From Paragonimus skrjabini miyazakii (taxonomy: Eukaryota > Platyhelminthes > Trematoda > Plagiorchiida > Troglotrematidae): 64,000 nt of DNA. Location of the stretch: NCBI GenBank assembly GCA_014338405.1, contig JTDE01000419.1, positions 1 through 64,000 of the forward strand. Direction: 5' to 3'. This document shows, in pieces, positions 21,150 to 33,316 of the stretch. A program made the translations under genes and the position numbers. A model generated the notes under the pieces. The model did no database searches. It saw only the letters and a list, made by a program, of their open reading frames with translations, and was not told the DNA's origin. Each line of letters begins with the position of its first letter. Position 1 is the first letter of the stretch.

Positions 21150-22965
21150 GGTCCGGTGGCCGTCAAAAGTGTGCTCAGTGTCTTAGTTGTAATCTCATCT
21201 GACCCCTTTGAGTTTTTGCAACTGTGATTTGGAATGAACTGTGTTGCTCAAGCAACCTGGTGCTTCATGCATAGGGTCATCTATGGTCTAGACTTCCTTT
21301 GTCCTTGAGTGAACGAAACGCTTGCCGGTAGTTCTATTTGGGAAGAACGGCTTCTGCACTTACGTAGGTTAGTTGAATGACTGAGTCACACTAGTGCTGG
21401 TGTCAAACCCACTAAACATAAGCTGGGTGTATCAACCAACGCATTTCTAGTCCACTAGGTTCTAGCCGATTTTGTTGTTGTTATTTTCAGCCATGTCTGA
21501 ATTGTGTCCGATTATCCCGAAACTTCTTCGTTCTAATAGCTTCATAGATTCTGCAGTCTAGCAAGGCACTATAGAGGAATTGCTTTATTGTTATGCATAC
21601 ATTATGCAATCTATGACTGATCTCCCTTTTGTAGATGACCACGAATAGTCGTTACCGGAAGCTGGTCTCTTCGTAAGCTGCACAGCCTAAGAAAGACATC
21701 GCAGGACATCCCTGCTCTTCCACCCAGATATCATTGCATGCTTCAGGATATGAACCGATGCTTCTAACACAACCATCGGCGCAAAGTTACAGCAGATTTC
21801 ATCAATCGCAGACAGCTACTGGCGTTCTCTTCGAAACTGTCACAATCTGCCGGATCACATTATGACAATTTCTGCACACAATATAAGTATACATATGAGT
21901 ATATAAGTAAATAAAATCATAGATACCTAAGTATAGGTATAAGTACTACAGTTACTGTCAAAAGGGCTGGTCATTCAAATGTCCACGTTGAACGTAGCCA
22001 TTGGTGTATCCTTTGTACCTATCACCTGACATCTATTCGCTCCAAGGAAACGGAGAACATATCTCAGCCCAAGACAGATACAGCTTGTCATTGCCGTTCT
22101 CAACTCCATTACAGATGTCTTCTTACGTGCGCATAGGATGTAAGATTCTGCCCGTGGCCCTCTCGACCCGACCGCCATAACTGTCAGGCAAATAGACGAT
22201 TCAAAGACAAAATGGCTCCGTCAACGGAGTCCTCTGGATACATAGACCGATTGTGTGACCTCGTTACGGAGCATGATCCTCTGCGAGGTATCGCAAAGCA
22301 CACCTAAATCCACTAGTCTCATTACTCTATGCCTGTGCAACGTTTGGTTTAGTTCGAGCCTGTCGCACATGAATACATGCCTTACTGAAAGATAGCAATG
22401 GACCATTCGCTCTGACTGGGGTTAACATCGACTTTTGTAATTTGATCAACAGTTATTTAAAATATTCAATTTCTGAGGTCCACTGACTAATATTCGACTG
22501 TCCACGGAATGGATACTCGTCCTCACCACGTATACGTCCATCTCATCTGACCTTCGTTGTCTGGCCGCGATTCAGCTATGCTCCGGAAGTATGCCGATCT
22601 TTTCACTAGAAGACAGAAAAGGATTTCACTTCACGAGTGTGCTTCTTAAACGGTGACTTTTGTTTTCCAGAAATGTTGGTTACCCACGTAACCATTGATC
22701 TGAGATAGCATTTGAAAATGTCATGCGGAAACATTTTCGCTTCGCCTCGGTTGGGAACATGTATACCCCACAACTTACGATCAAGAATCTAACCGGATGA
22801 TGCAGCATAATCACTACCGATCGACAGCCGTCCACAGTACCTAGTCCGGCCCTTTTCAATCAAAGGTTTTATCATTAGTTCTGTTAGGGTTGCGCAGTAT
22901 GCTCAAATAGACTTGAAAGCCATACAACCAAAGTTGATTTACTATTGTATGTTGCAAATATTCAA
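21150..22965 (+). mobile_element. Gypsy-type LTR retrotransposon remnant no. 3
   Basis: This copy retains a trace of the RT core. SSDPFEFLQL then FMHRVIYGLDF (about 21200-21300) match 'TPFGLFEF..MPFGL.NA.QTFQRFMD.VL.GLDF'. The catalytic YVDD is reduced to a VNET-like sequence, followed by ERLLHLRRLVE. RNase H: LLFHPDIIACFRI, TDASNTTIGAKLQQI and, after a frameshift, QLLAFSSKLSQSAGSHYDNF (about 21690-21880). Integrase C-terminal part: TTYDQESN near 22780 and LSLVLLGLRSMLK near 22870-22910, matching 'LP.VLLGLR...K'. Many stops; no LTRs found. The 21900-22500 section should hold the tether and HHCC domain but is too eroded to name. Confidence 0.75.
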
Positions 22966-24000
22966 ATTCTCAACTTCCGCCGTTTATAACAGGCGAGTTT
23001 TACGTTTAGAAAATCATTTGTGACGACCAGTTCCTAGGAAGCCAAAAACAGTCACCATCTGTGCACGTGACTAAAAAACTCTTCATTTGTCTGTGTCTTT
23101 CTGTGCACAGTGGCTTACGTAAGAATTTACATCCATCATTTGTAGATCTACTGCACGTAGTGTAACAAACCATAAAAAAATCACAGTTAGCCGTAGGAGA
23201 AAAAGTGAATTGACTGTAATTCGCAGAGTAAAATTTCTAAGTACCGAGGATGAGGCCCTCGATATGTGGTTGAAGGCTCAGCTTCCTTGTTCCGTCCCAA
23301 ATCCAGTGCAGCCAAGAGAGACACTGCGGCCACTAGTTTTACGCTTCCCATTCCACAGAATGATTGACACAGGAGACGCTTGTATACACCTTGGTGCTTA
23401 CGGAATGATTCGAAGAGTTCAAGTATAAAGATTTGCATTAATTGTGCCTACCTGTAGTGTTGCGATGTTTGCAGGTGTGAACTATTTTCCACTCAACCAA
23501 CGGGTCTCCAGTAGGTCTTATAAATCCACAGTTTTTCTCACTGACTCTATCAATACCGACGCCAACCAAATGCTCGCTGAGATATGTGGGAAATTCGTTT
23601 TACGCATAACTTACTAAAACTGCGAGTGTGTGGGGGAAGTCAGAGATTTCAGTTTGAAATCTGACTGCTAGAGTTAATGACCGAATTGATACACTTGCAG
23701 TATGGGCTAAAGACTCATTCGCTTTAAAATGGAGAGAAGCAGTTTGAGCTTAACCAACTTCTAACTACATGGTACACCCAAAGCACAACTCTTTGTTTCA
23801 TAGTGCGGTCCCTTACTTAGTAATGTTTTCAGATAAAGCAGTGGACATCTTGTTGCACCACAAGTAGACAGTTGTTGCGTTCGTGTAAAGTACAAAAATC
23901 GATGTTTATGTTGACTTGGATAGTCCAGTTGTTTAGCTCGCATATAGTCATTCTATTGCAGGTCAGTAAATAATGGATGTTGCAGCACCTATTAATTTGG
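22966..24000. other. No recognisable gene
   Basis: Sequence downstream of the Gypsy integrase piece. A 72-codon frame at 23210-23428 could be the far C-terminus of that element but has no diagnostic residues. The rest is AT-rich and stop-dense. Confidence 0.4.
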
Positions 24001-24034
24001 TTTTACTTATCTACCTCTGAGACAGGACTCAATT

Positions 24035-24130
24035 CCCAAAAATCTGGGATTCGGCTGGGTTCAAGCCAGCTACAGAAGTGGCATTCCCGGAAATGTGAAA
24101 CTTCTGAACTCTCCGCCTGGCTTCGAAGCT
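24035..24130. repeat. tRNA-like repeat family T, diverged copy
   Basis: 'ttcggctgggttcaagccagc' is the T-arm-like hairpin of the family with compensated changes, followed by 'tacagaagtggcattc', which matches 'gacagaaatatcattc' after the copy at 13600. Flanks diverge quickly. Confidence 0.55.
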
Positions 24131-24383
24131 CAGTAGACGAAGCAATTACTGCTTTTGACCACAATATTTTGATAGTTTTTCCTAATCCAGTCGAGGCGCA
24201 GGATTTTCTCAATTGTGTCTTTCTTAGTGTATAAAATCTTCCATGCCTGTCATCAAAAATGTTATATATTTTTAGCCGGGACGGTAAACAAATATCAATG
24301 TTCCGCAATCTGGCCTGTAATCCTTCATCGTTGTATGATGTTGACGTGACTGTCAAAACAAGCATCAAACTATTATTATCCAA

Positions 24384-27300
24384 CGGATCTGATGTGCATT
24401 AATCTATTGAGAATAACTGTGGAGAAATCTCATCAGCAACCACGGGTGCATGACTGTTCGAATTTTCTGGTAAAGTAACGTTGTTTTACTTACCATTGCA
24501 CTTACGTACAAAAGATTTTATGAGATGATGTGCAATTCGTTTTACAAAGAATCAACTCCTCTGTGAGGACAGTTTTACCCTTCTCAGAAATGTCCTGTTT
24601 AGGAGGCATATTTTACCCGAATGTTTGAGTTGAGTTCCCCAATTTTTCCAGTACTTTTGTGCGGTCATTTGGAATAGCTCATTTTGGGTCAAATTTCGTT
24701 ATAAAAATTGATCCCGCAAAGAGAGGTAGGTTTATCATATCGGAAACGACTTCTGTCACTTCTCATATTATCACATAATGAAAATTGTACGTTCTGGCCA
24801 TCACTAGCTTTACCCACGGTAGTTACAGCCCTCCATTTATCACCCAGTTCCTTTAAGTGAACCAAGTTCCGCAGTTGCCTTTCTCATAAGTGCGAATTAG
24901 ACTTGATCATTCTCGTAATAAAATGTCATCGGAAATATGCCACAGTTTCCCCAGTTTGCAGTTATTCTGTTATGTATGATTGGACTTTTTCAAACGTATG
25001 AAATACCAAGCCTGTTTTATTCTTGCAATAGTATATATGGGCAGAAATGTGAGGTTTTCATGCTGACCAACGACAACAAATATGCGTGTATGTAAACAGG
25101 TACACACTCAACTCATTATACGATACTACATACACCCTCGATTTGGTAGGATGGCTTTCAAAGCTCAAGCCTCGTAGACCATATATGAAAATGCGTATTC
25201 CTTGATAAAGCAAATGGTCAGGCTCAGCTGATATCTCCTAGTCGGTTCAGACAACAGATTAGAGCCCAGGGCTCTTGCTCCGAAACCGCTACACTTTTGA
25301 GTATGTGCATTCGCTTTTCATTATTGATCGCCTGGATGGCTTCCGACGAATATTATTCACTCTTCGATTAATCGATTTTTCGCGTAAGACCGCCGACTCT
25401 GCCATCGATTTGCCCTTCTGTATGTCAGATTCTTAGTGAAAAATGACTAGCATTGGTCAGTGAGAAAATTGTAACCATAACAAATCTCGTTAATTGTATG
25501 AAAAATATATTTATGGTAAATGCCTGTCTAATAGGTTCTTTAGGATCCACCAACGAATACTGTGACCTAGAACAACCACCTTACACCTTCCAGTTGACCA
25601 AATAGCAGTTTGTGCAAGAATTTAGTCATCGTCGCTCGTATTTGAAGACAATGGTTGCTATCGGTGAAACGCTGTTTATTGAGTACGTACAGGTGAACCA
25701 CTTCTGCTAAATTTCGTGGACAAAATCGTGTCTCATCAGTCCGCCGTTAACCTTTAAAGCGATTGTCGATTGAGTTTTTGACGGGTCAGTGTGCTGGACT
25801 TGAGAGAACTGTGCCCAGCTAAGCGTAATGCTGGCTAGTCAAATTAAGTTTATTCTACTAACATCGCACGCCTAATCAAAAACGAGAGGTAGTCATCACT
25901 AACAACAACAAATTGGAAAAGAACCAAGTAAGAAATATCCGAGGTCCGGTTGGGGTCGAACCACAGGTATGAGCAGCTTGTCCAAACATTGAACTGGAAA
26001 GCCGCGCCAAAAACTAAGAAATTTCAAATTGACTGGGTTATCTGCCTACCCACTGCGTCACAGGAGTCTAAAGTGGTCACTGCCTAGTAGGATTTATTAG
26101 GCAGTCCACACCAGAATTCATCAACGTCAGTTAATTCACTAAAATTATGCTAATGCACGGTAACGGGAATGAACTGATTCATTCACTGAGGGAATACTCA
26201 ATCAGCGCATATGCTGAAGTGATGTGAGCGGCAGGCATTACCATTTAATGTCAGTTCTGACCTGGTCAACTCAGGTTGACTGCAGTAATTCACCTTTTAT
26301 GTCGAATAGTGCATGCTATTGTTATGTATACAATAGGAAGGAAAGTAGAGGTGTCCAATTTCCAACCAAACCTATCTGGAGGTCGTCGTGCTCGGTAGAA
26401 ATTCCGAACGCTGTGTTGGTGTTTATGAGATATTTGAGAACTTCATTTATATGCTTCCTAACATATTACCTACCATATTAAAGAGGTTTTCACTGGAATT
26501 CATCGAAAATTCAGTGACTTCTATAGTGTCTTCTAAAACTCCGCATTCCAGTGAGAAAACATACGGTTCATCGACATCTTTATGAAACTTAGAAGAGCCA
26601 CGGATCGTCAAAAGTCTCGAACATAGCTGGCGTCAAACAGATGGCAAGAACATCATGTCCAAACACGATGAGATTCTACCACGTAAGCTTCAAAGCCAGT
26701 CCAGAAATTCAGAACCTTGTCAGTCGAACTCAGTCACCCACCCGTCCCAATATTGCGTGTGGAAAGCTCCCAATAATATAGCGGAGTAGCTGCCCCGACA
26801 AGATTTTTCAAGCAGTTCACGATGAACTTCATGAGCGTCGTTACTGAATTTTGGAATTCGAGCAACGTGTGGTTAGTCAGAGTGCTCTGGAAACTAACAA
26901 TGCCACTTGGCCTAATTTCTGGGAACAAGCGCGCAACAGCTATTAGTGGCCAATATCTAGCTACTGGTAACGTGATACGGGGACCAGAGAATATGGAGAT
27001 CATTGGTCACGCTTCTCAGTCTACCAAGGAAATGTCTGCAGCATTGTCACCTGTATCACTGTCATTAATGGAAGCTAGTGCACAGAGATGTTCGGTCCTC
27101 ATACACAATATAGCTGGTATTTGACTGGTAGCAATCAGCTACCATACACAGTCATTCCTTAAGAGTTCACTTGGACAAATGACCCCTACCCAACTAGGCC
27201 TTGAGCCCAGCAGGTCTACTAAAAGGGTACATTTTAAGTCAGTTTCATGTTACTGCCCCCGTTATTTGTTCCCTAGCGTGAAAAAACTTCCAAGTTAGTG

Positions 27301-30300
27301 TTAGATTTGCTAGCTGTAATCCGTTTGTAACTATTCTGTTATTTACGAATAGTTGCTTTTGTCATAACCACTAGTCTGCAAACATCTTATATGCTTGTAT
27401 AGTTTATTTAGACTCAGTCGGTTCAATTATCCCCAAACTCTCTTGCCTATCTGTAAATCGGGTACCCAACATTTTGCTGCCTGTTAGACTACCATCATCT
27501 GTGTTGTTTTTAGTAAGATAACGAGCAATGGACACTGAAACGGACGGAAGCAAGACGTGAAACAAACCCTCATTTGTATTCACTGAGCGAACTTATGAAC
27601 TCTGCTTATTTCTCGTGAAATGCCTGTGCCTCATCTGCATAAACAATGTCACCGCTACGATGGCCCTACACTTTGTAGTGTCATCCATACCGACTGGTTC
27701 TATTTGACAGAACAACTTCTGTTCAAAAGTAACCCAGATCATGCGGTGTACTTCTCTCCATATTTGTTTCCAGGTACGACCATGTGATAGTTTAGGGATT
27801 AATTGTTTCCCATATTTGTCGTTGGTTATTCTTACGCCTTACTGTCGGCCGGTTGTAAGTGGTACCGTATTACCATATCTGCCAATAATAACGGAGACAG
27901 AACCTTGGGGTTCGCCGGTGATAACTAAAATAGAAACCATGAGTGATCCTGTCAGCTGCTAAAACTGACCTGAGCGGAAATTTACTCATGCATTGCACAA
28001 AATCCACAAGCAGTCAAGATTGATCACCCACATATCATAGACACATTTAATAAATAAACTTTTGGAAGCAAAGCCAACTCCCGGGATTAAAGAGACACTG
28101 ATGAACTAAATCCCAAGCAAAATTCCAGCTTGATCCCAAATTGTCATACACTGAACTATCATGGGTTACGAGAAAAAAACGCATTTTCGGTTACATGCAA
28201 ACAAATGTGTTGAGTAAACCACTTTGGAGAATTCATGTTCCAGCAAGATATTTCCCAAATACTCGTATACATTCTCTTCAGGAATGTGTTGTAGCTTAAA
28301 AATGGCGAACATCTTAAGTAGTCAGTAGGAAATACCAATGTGAACTGTAAAGCAGGTAAAATGATGATAAACTTACAACAAAATAGACGGAAATTTCATT
28401 AAAGATGGGGGCCAGGAGAACAAAATTCAATAGTGACAGTAGTGATAGTAGTGGTGGTAGTAGATTACCAAACTTCTCTGTAAGCAACATGGGAGGTACG
28501 TCAGTGTCACTTTTAAGAGAGGCGGGGCATATAAATGTAATTTTCGCAAGGTTCGATTGAATAACACATGTATGCGATACGTTACAATTGACCACAAACG
28601 GGACGGTAATGAGTTCCCAACTATTAACCTGTGCGAAACAAACAGACTGATAATGGATGTGGAGGAGATCGATAAGAGCCATTCGTAAAGGGTATGCTAG
28701 GGTTGGAATCAACGTGGTTGGAGAAGAATAGAGAGAAGATTCCTGTGTACAGTAGCTCAGTTTCTAATACTGGTACAACCAACTGCAATCAGCCCACGGG
28801 AAGTGAAATTTTGGTTCAAATTTACGTTACGCATACAGTTTCGGTTGCAACAGCTTCACCTATACACCGCAAGCATAAATGCAGGCCTATTAACCAGGCC
28901 CAGATTTCGCATTGAAACATTTCAAACCTTTAATTGTTTACAATTAGGTGCGTAAGAATAAGCCGACTGATGCTTTTGACTAGGCCACGTTGAGTGGGGC
29001 ATTTATGAATCTTAAATACACTTGTCTTTTGTGTTATCGGGAAAATCGGTCACTTGGAAGTAGACCACAGGACAGTGGCACAAAAGTAGTGAAACAATGC
29101 AACGAATTCGTAAGACATGATATTATCATGTTTTTAACTTGACAGCTGACGCTTAGTTGAGTTGCAGTAAATACCTTCTCTAGCGCCCTGTTTAATTTTC
29201 GTACAACAGGCTCACTTGCAAAGATTCCTTTGAAGAATGGATGTAAGAATAAGCCTCCCATTCATGCCTCTTTCCTGGTGAGCTTCTTCTGTAAAGTAAT
29301 GCTATAGCACCCATTCAGGGAAGATGCTGTTCCCCAATATAACTCCAACAAGTACCGATGAATAGTTGAATGCAAACAATACGGTATACGTGTTCGTTCT
29401 TCTTACTGTTTTAGCGTGCAGAGCAAAACTGTGAAAGTGGGTATACTGACCAGCCATGCCGTGGTTTAGAGATACCGTTCCTTTTGATCACTTCAAAAGT
29501 GTATGCGAATATGAGACATTTCTTATTTTCCATCATACAAGTAACACTAACCGCTTCGTAAAGTTTTATAGCAGTATGAAATGTCGTTACACATGGCTTG
29601 CTGTGTTGATTGGGACGTGAAGAAATGGTTAAAAGAACTTGCTCAGTTTCACATCTTACCACAGTATGGATATGCACTTATGTATCAGTCGTTGAAGTTC
29701 GCTGATCCAGTGCCATAGTTCAGTCTGATATTTTCAAGCTCACTCAAAAAAAGTTTATTTTAAATTGGCCGAGGCTAGGATCCATGAATACACCACTGAT
29801 GTATATGTGACACCGGTTGTTAATTGTGAACTGTTTGTCTAGTGTTTGGTGAAAAACACTGGCGTTTTTGAATCATTCATTAGACCACATATGTATTCGA
29901 TTATTTGTGGCAATTGAGTAAGCTTAAAAAGCGTTGTGGCGTTCAGTAAAGAGATTTTTCTTCTGATTGCTTTTAAGTTAGCAAACATGTCAACAAAATC
30001 AAAACTGTCAGGAAAACTCCACATAAACACATCTTGTTAACAGTTCGACTAATCATCTTGCAGTCGATTGACACAGAAGACTACATGGTTCAACCCCTTG
30101 GTGTTTTTGCTGTCCCATCTCATTTAGCCCGTAATTTCACATTTTCCAAATGTATTACTTTAAAAAATAGTTTGTTAGAAACCTATCTTCGCTTGAAACC
30201 ATTTTTTCTGACGAGATAGAGATATTTTCTCAAAGACCGTTGTTTAACTTGGTGGCCATACAATTATTTTGTTCTAGATTGTGTTTTTCATAATTTGTTT

Positions 30301-33216
30301 TTTTAAAATCTAAAAACATTTTTGGAATCATTGTTTTTTGTTTTCAAAAAAAACCGGACATCTCGAAAATTGAAATTTTGTGAGCTTAGTGCAAATTGCA
30401 CGCTAGAATGCAAAAAATTGGATTAGCTAGAGCTGTTATTGTCTAGTTTGAGAAAGGAATTAGTTGAGCGAAATGATTGGATTATTACCGCAAATGCTTC
30501 TGGTTTTATTTTTTACCTGTCAATTTGAAACCACGAATTATCTGAAGATTTATATCTTAATCTAAGTTTGTTTGTATGAAGGTCACAAAAATGTACAAGC
30601 TGAACAAATATATAGGGCCTGTGTGCTACGTTTCCATAAAAAAGAGGAAGGTGTTGTATAATGCTTCCATAAATTTACGTATAATAATACTCGGTGCCAC
30701 AAAATGCGTAGCACTCAGGAAAACGAGCAAATAAAACTGGTAACTCTATCTTAGTGCAAGTCTTCCTTAACACTCTATCGATCGCATGCATGACTTACAC
30801 TCTAGGACAAAAGTGAGGGATGCGTTGGTTTGTTGCATTCAGCCCGCAAGTTTCGTTCATACATGTGACCAACCGTTCTACGTTAAGAATCATTTTAAAT
30901 GTTTGATAACCAAAACCAACGTCAATACTGCTTCAATCTGCTATGGTTGTCCTTTCAGTCGCTGGTAAATTGACTCATCCAGTAGAAGACCAGACCAATG
31001 GATCAGGGTCACAATCCGAAACAGATGTGTATACAAAAACTGTTTATCAGACGTCTGAGCATTTGTCTTATGTACATCGAATCATTCAGATAGACGAAAA
31101 GAAGCGAATGGTGATTCGTTTAACCAGATGCTCTGAGGCCGCATAGTGTTTTGTAAAACGCATGAATTCAGTGCCTATGTTTCATGTTACGCTTGAAAAC
31201 GCTGAATGACTTTTAACCTCACCCAGATTATGCATGGAAGTGAACTACTCCCGACTGATTTTTTGATGACCTCTGTTTTCTTTGTCAATGGTTCTTTTAA
31301 GAACAATTCTATGAGAGCGTTTCAACTTGATATATTCTTTTAACATGTTTTTCAAAAGCCACTAGGTTTGTTATCAAGATGCAATATAATGTTGATGGCA
31401 TGTCGGCATTTTTTGTGTACGTCAGATTTCAACGGCTTCCAGGACCTAAAAAACCTCGGTTATGTTTACCAAAAATTGAATGCTGAAGATGTTCCAAAAA
31501 ACAGACAGTCACTGACTCCGCTGAAAACTAAGTCTGAGTACGACGCACAGTGCGAATGTATATAAAGTGTTATTATATGCGTAGTTGGTCGGAAAATCAT
31601 GCCAGTTGGATAGATTATTGAAGATAATAACGACGATCAGCCATGTTTAGCATTTCAGCATAATTTCCGTGTTGGTCACTGAAGTGAAAGGAACGTTTTT
31701 CCCATATATGTAAATAATACATAAAACTGGATAGTCTTGCTCAGACCTGTTTCAATTCTACTTATAATAAATAAGTCTATTGGCTTCTCGAAACGTTCGC
31801 TTACGTGCTCGGTGAGAAATACCCAGCATTCATCGGGTGCTTGTCTCTTACATTACCATGTGTATGACAGTCATCATTTTACACGAGAGAACATTACTTA
31901 GCTTAGAAAGATCAACTCATAATTTCCGTTAGCCGGATAGTGGATCATTTGTGGACTAGTCCACCGTCGGCGTGTAATGTGGAAAGGCCCTTGAACTTAT
32001 CAAATAGCATACCGTACACCGTACACTTTTGCACAAGTCAATCTGATTTCTGGCAATGACATCACGGCTCTTCAATACGTCTTCGAGATTTCTACACTTC
32101 CTCAAACTTTCGGCCGGTCTCACATTGCATGTTCAATGCCGTGAAATTCTGCTCACTGGGGCAAATGAATAAATGAGAAACACATTGAGCAGAGTAAGAA
32201 ATACTGGTCTTTAAATAGTTATTCAAGAATAACGACTGACATATTTGGTCGTTTGTACGTTCTATTTAATGCAGAGGTTCAAAAGTTGCTGGCTTAATCA
32301 GCATGAAGCGAAGAAATGTGAAAACAGTGTAACGAACTAGGTCAGTTATTCATTGGTTCATTACTAAAATGAACATAATGCATGTATGGACTACACTCAT
32401 AGGTAAGTATCGATCAACCAAGTCGTAAATTAACTCACAAAGTCATTTATACTAGAGTTTAAAAGTTATGTGATAATTGCGTCGTAATATAGCAACTAGA
32501 GCGGTGCAAGTTTGATCTGTCACAGGGTATGTGGTGAGCCCCAGTAATCACTGAAACTGAGCACAATGTTTCTTGGTTCACAGAAGTCAATCCGGTGGTC
32601 TACACTCAGTCGAATCATCCGGGGCCAGAATTAGATATTTTGCAACTTATCTAAATAATTATGATGTAACTGTAATGGTCATTGTCTTATCACTGCCAGT
32701 GTTAATTAAGGATGGATGGTGGCCAGGGATTTTTCCGGTTAAGTACCTGATAGTGTGACATCTGAGATGTCTTCAAATAGATTACAACTCTTCTAAGGAA
32801 GGCCACCCAAGGTTGACTGATGAAATTTGTTCGTACCATTGCGTTCTTTGCAACCCATTTGTTAAAAATATTTTAAACACAAAGTTCAAATTTTCTAGCT
32901 TCATTTTTACTAAGTCTACAAAAGATAAACGTAATTCTCAAATCAGCACAAGAGGGTGGAACTTCTAAACGCAACAAAATGGATCAACACAACAGAGCTG
33001 AGACCCTACCAGAAAATAAAACTAACTTCTAGAAGACGAAAGCTAAATAATAAAACTTACCAATACAGAACATATCTTCGAAATTATTGTACTGTGCAAA
33101 GAGAACTGGCTAGTTAACTCGTTCAATTCTGGACGTATTTGAACCGCTGGAACCACAATTTCTAGGCTACATGCGTTTCCTTAAGTTTACAGACTCATTT
33201 AAAATACGTGCAACCT
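24384..33216. other. AT-rich stretch without recognisable gene
   Basis: No coding family match. Items seen: a tRNA B-box-like hairpin in antisense near 25948-25968; a GTA-rich imperfect trinucleotide run at about 28430-28465, which creates a Leu/Ser-rich minus frame; and A/T tracts near 30280-30350. Several 75-130-codon frames exist but have no recognisable domains and behave like chance frames. Confidence 0.5.
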
Positions 33217-33316
33217 NNNNNNNNNNNNNNNNNNNNNNNNNNNNNNNNNNNNNNNNNNNNNNNNNNNNNNNNNNNNNNNNNNNNNNNNNNNNNNNNNNNN
33301 NNNNNNNNNNNNNNNN
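33217..33316. other. Assembly gap (100 N)
   Basis: A second 100-base placeholder in otherwise unremarkable AT-rich DNA. True size unknown. Confidence 0.99.

Noticed and set aside
25945..25970. Antisense B-box-like hairpin as a tRNA gene
   Set aside because: Only the T-arm-like part is present; no D-arm, anticodon arm or acceptor stem can be folded.
26740..27003. Minus-strand frame vaguely like a LINE RT start
   Set aside because: Only a few scattered residues fit and the expected next block is absent.
28314..28712. 132-codon minus-strand frame with hydrophobic second half
   Set aside because: The Leu/Ser-rich part comes from a GTA-like trinucleotide run; no domain, no splice context, chance frame likely.
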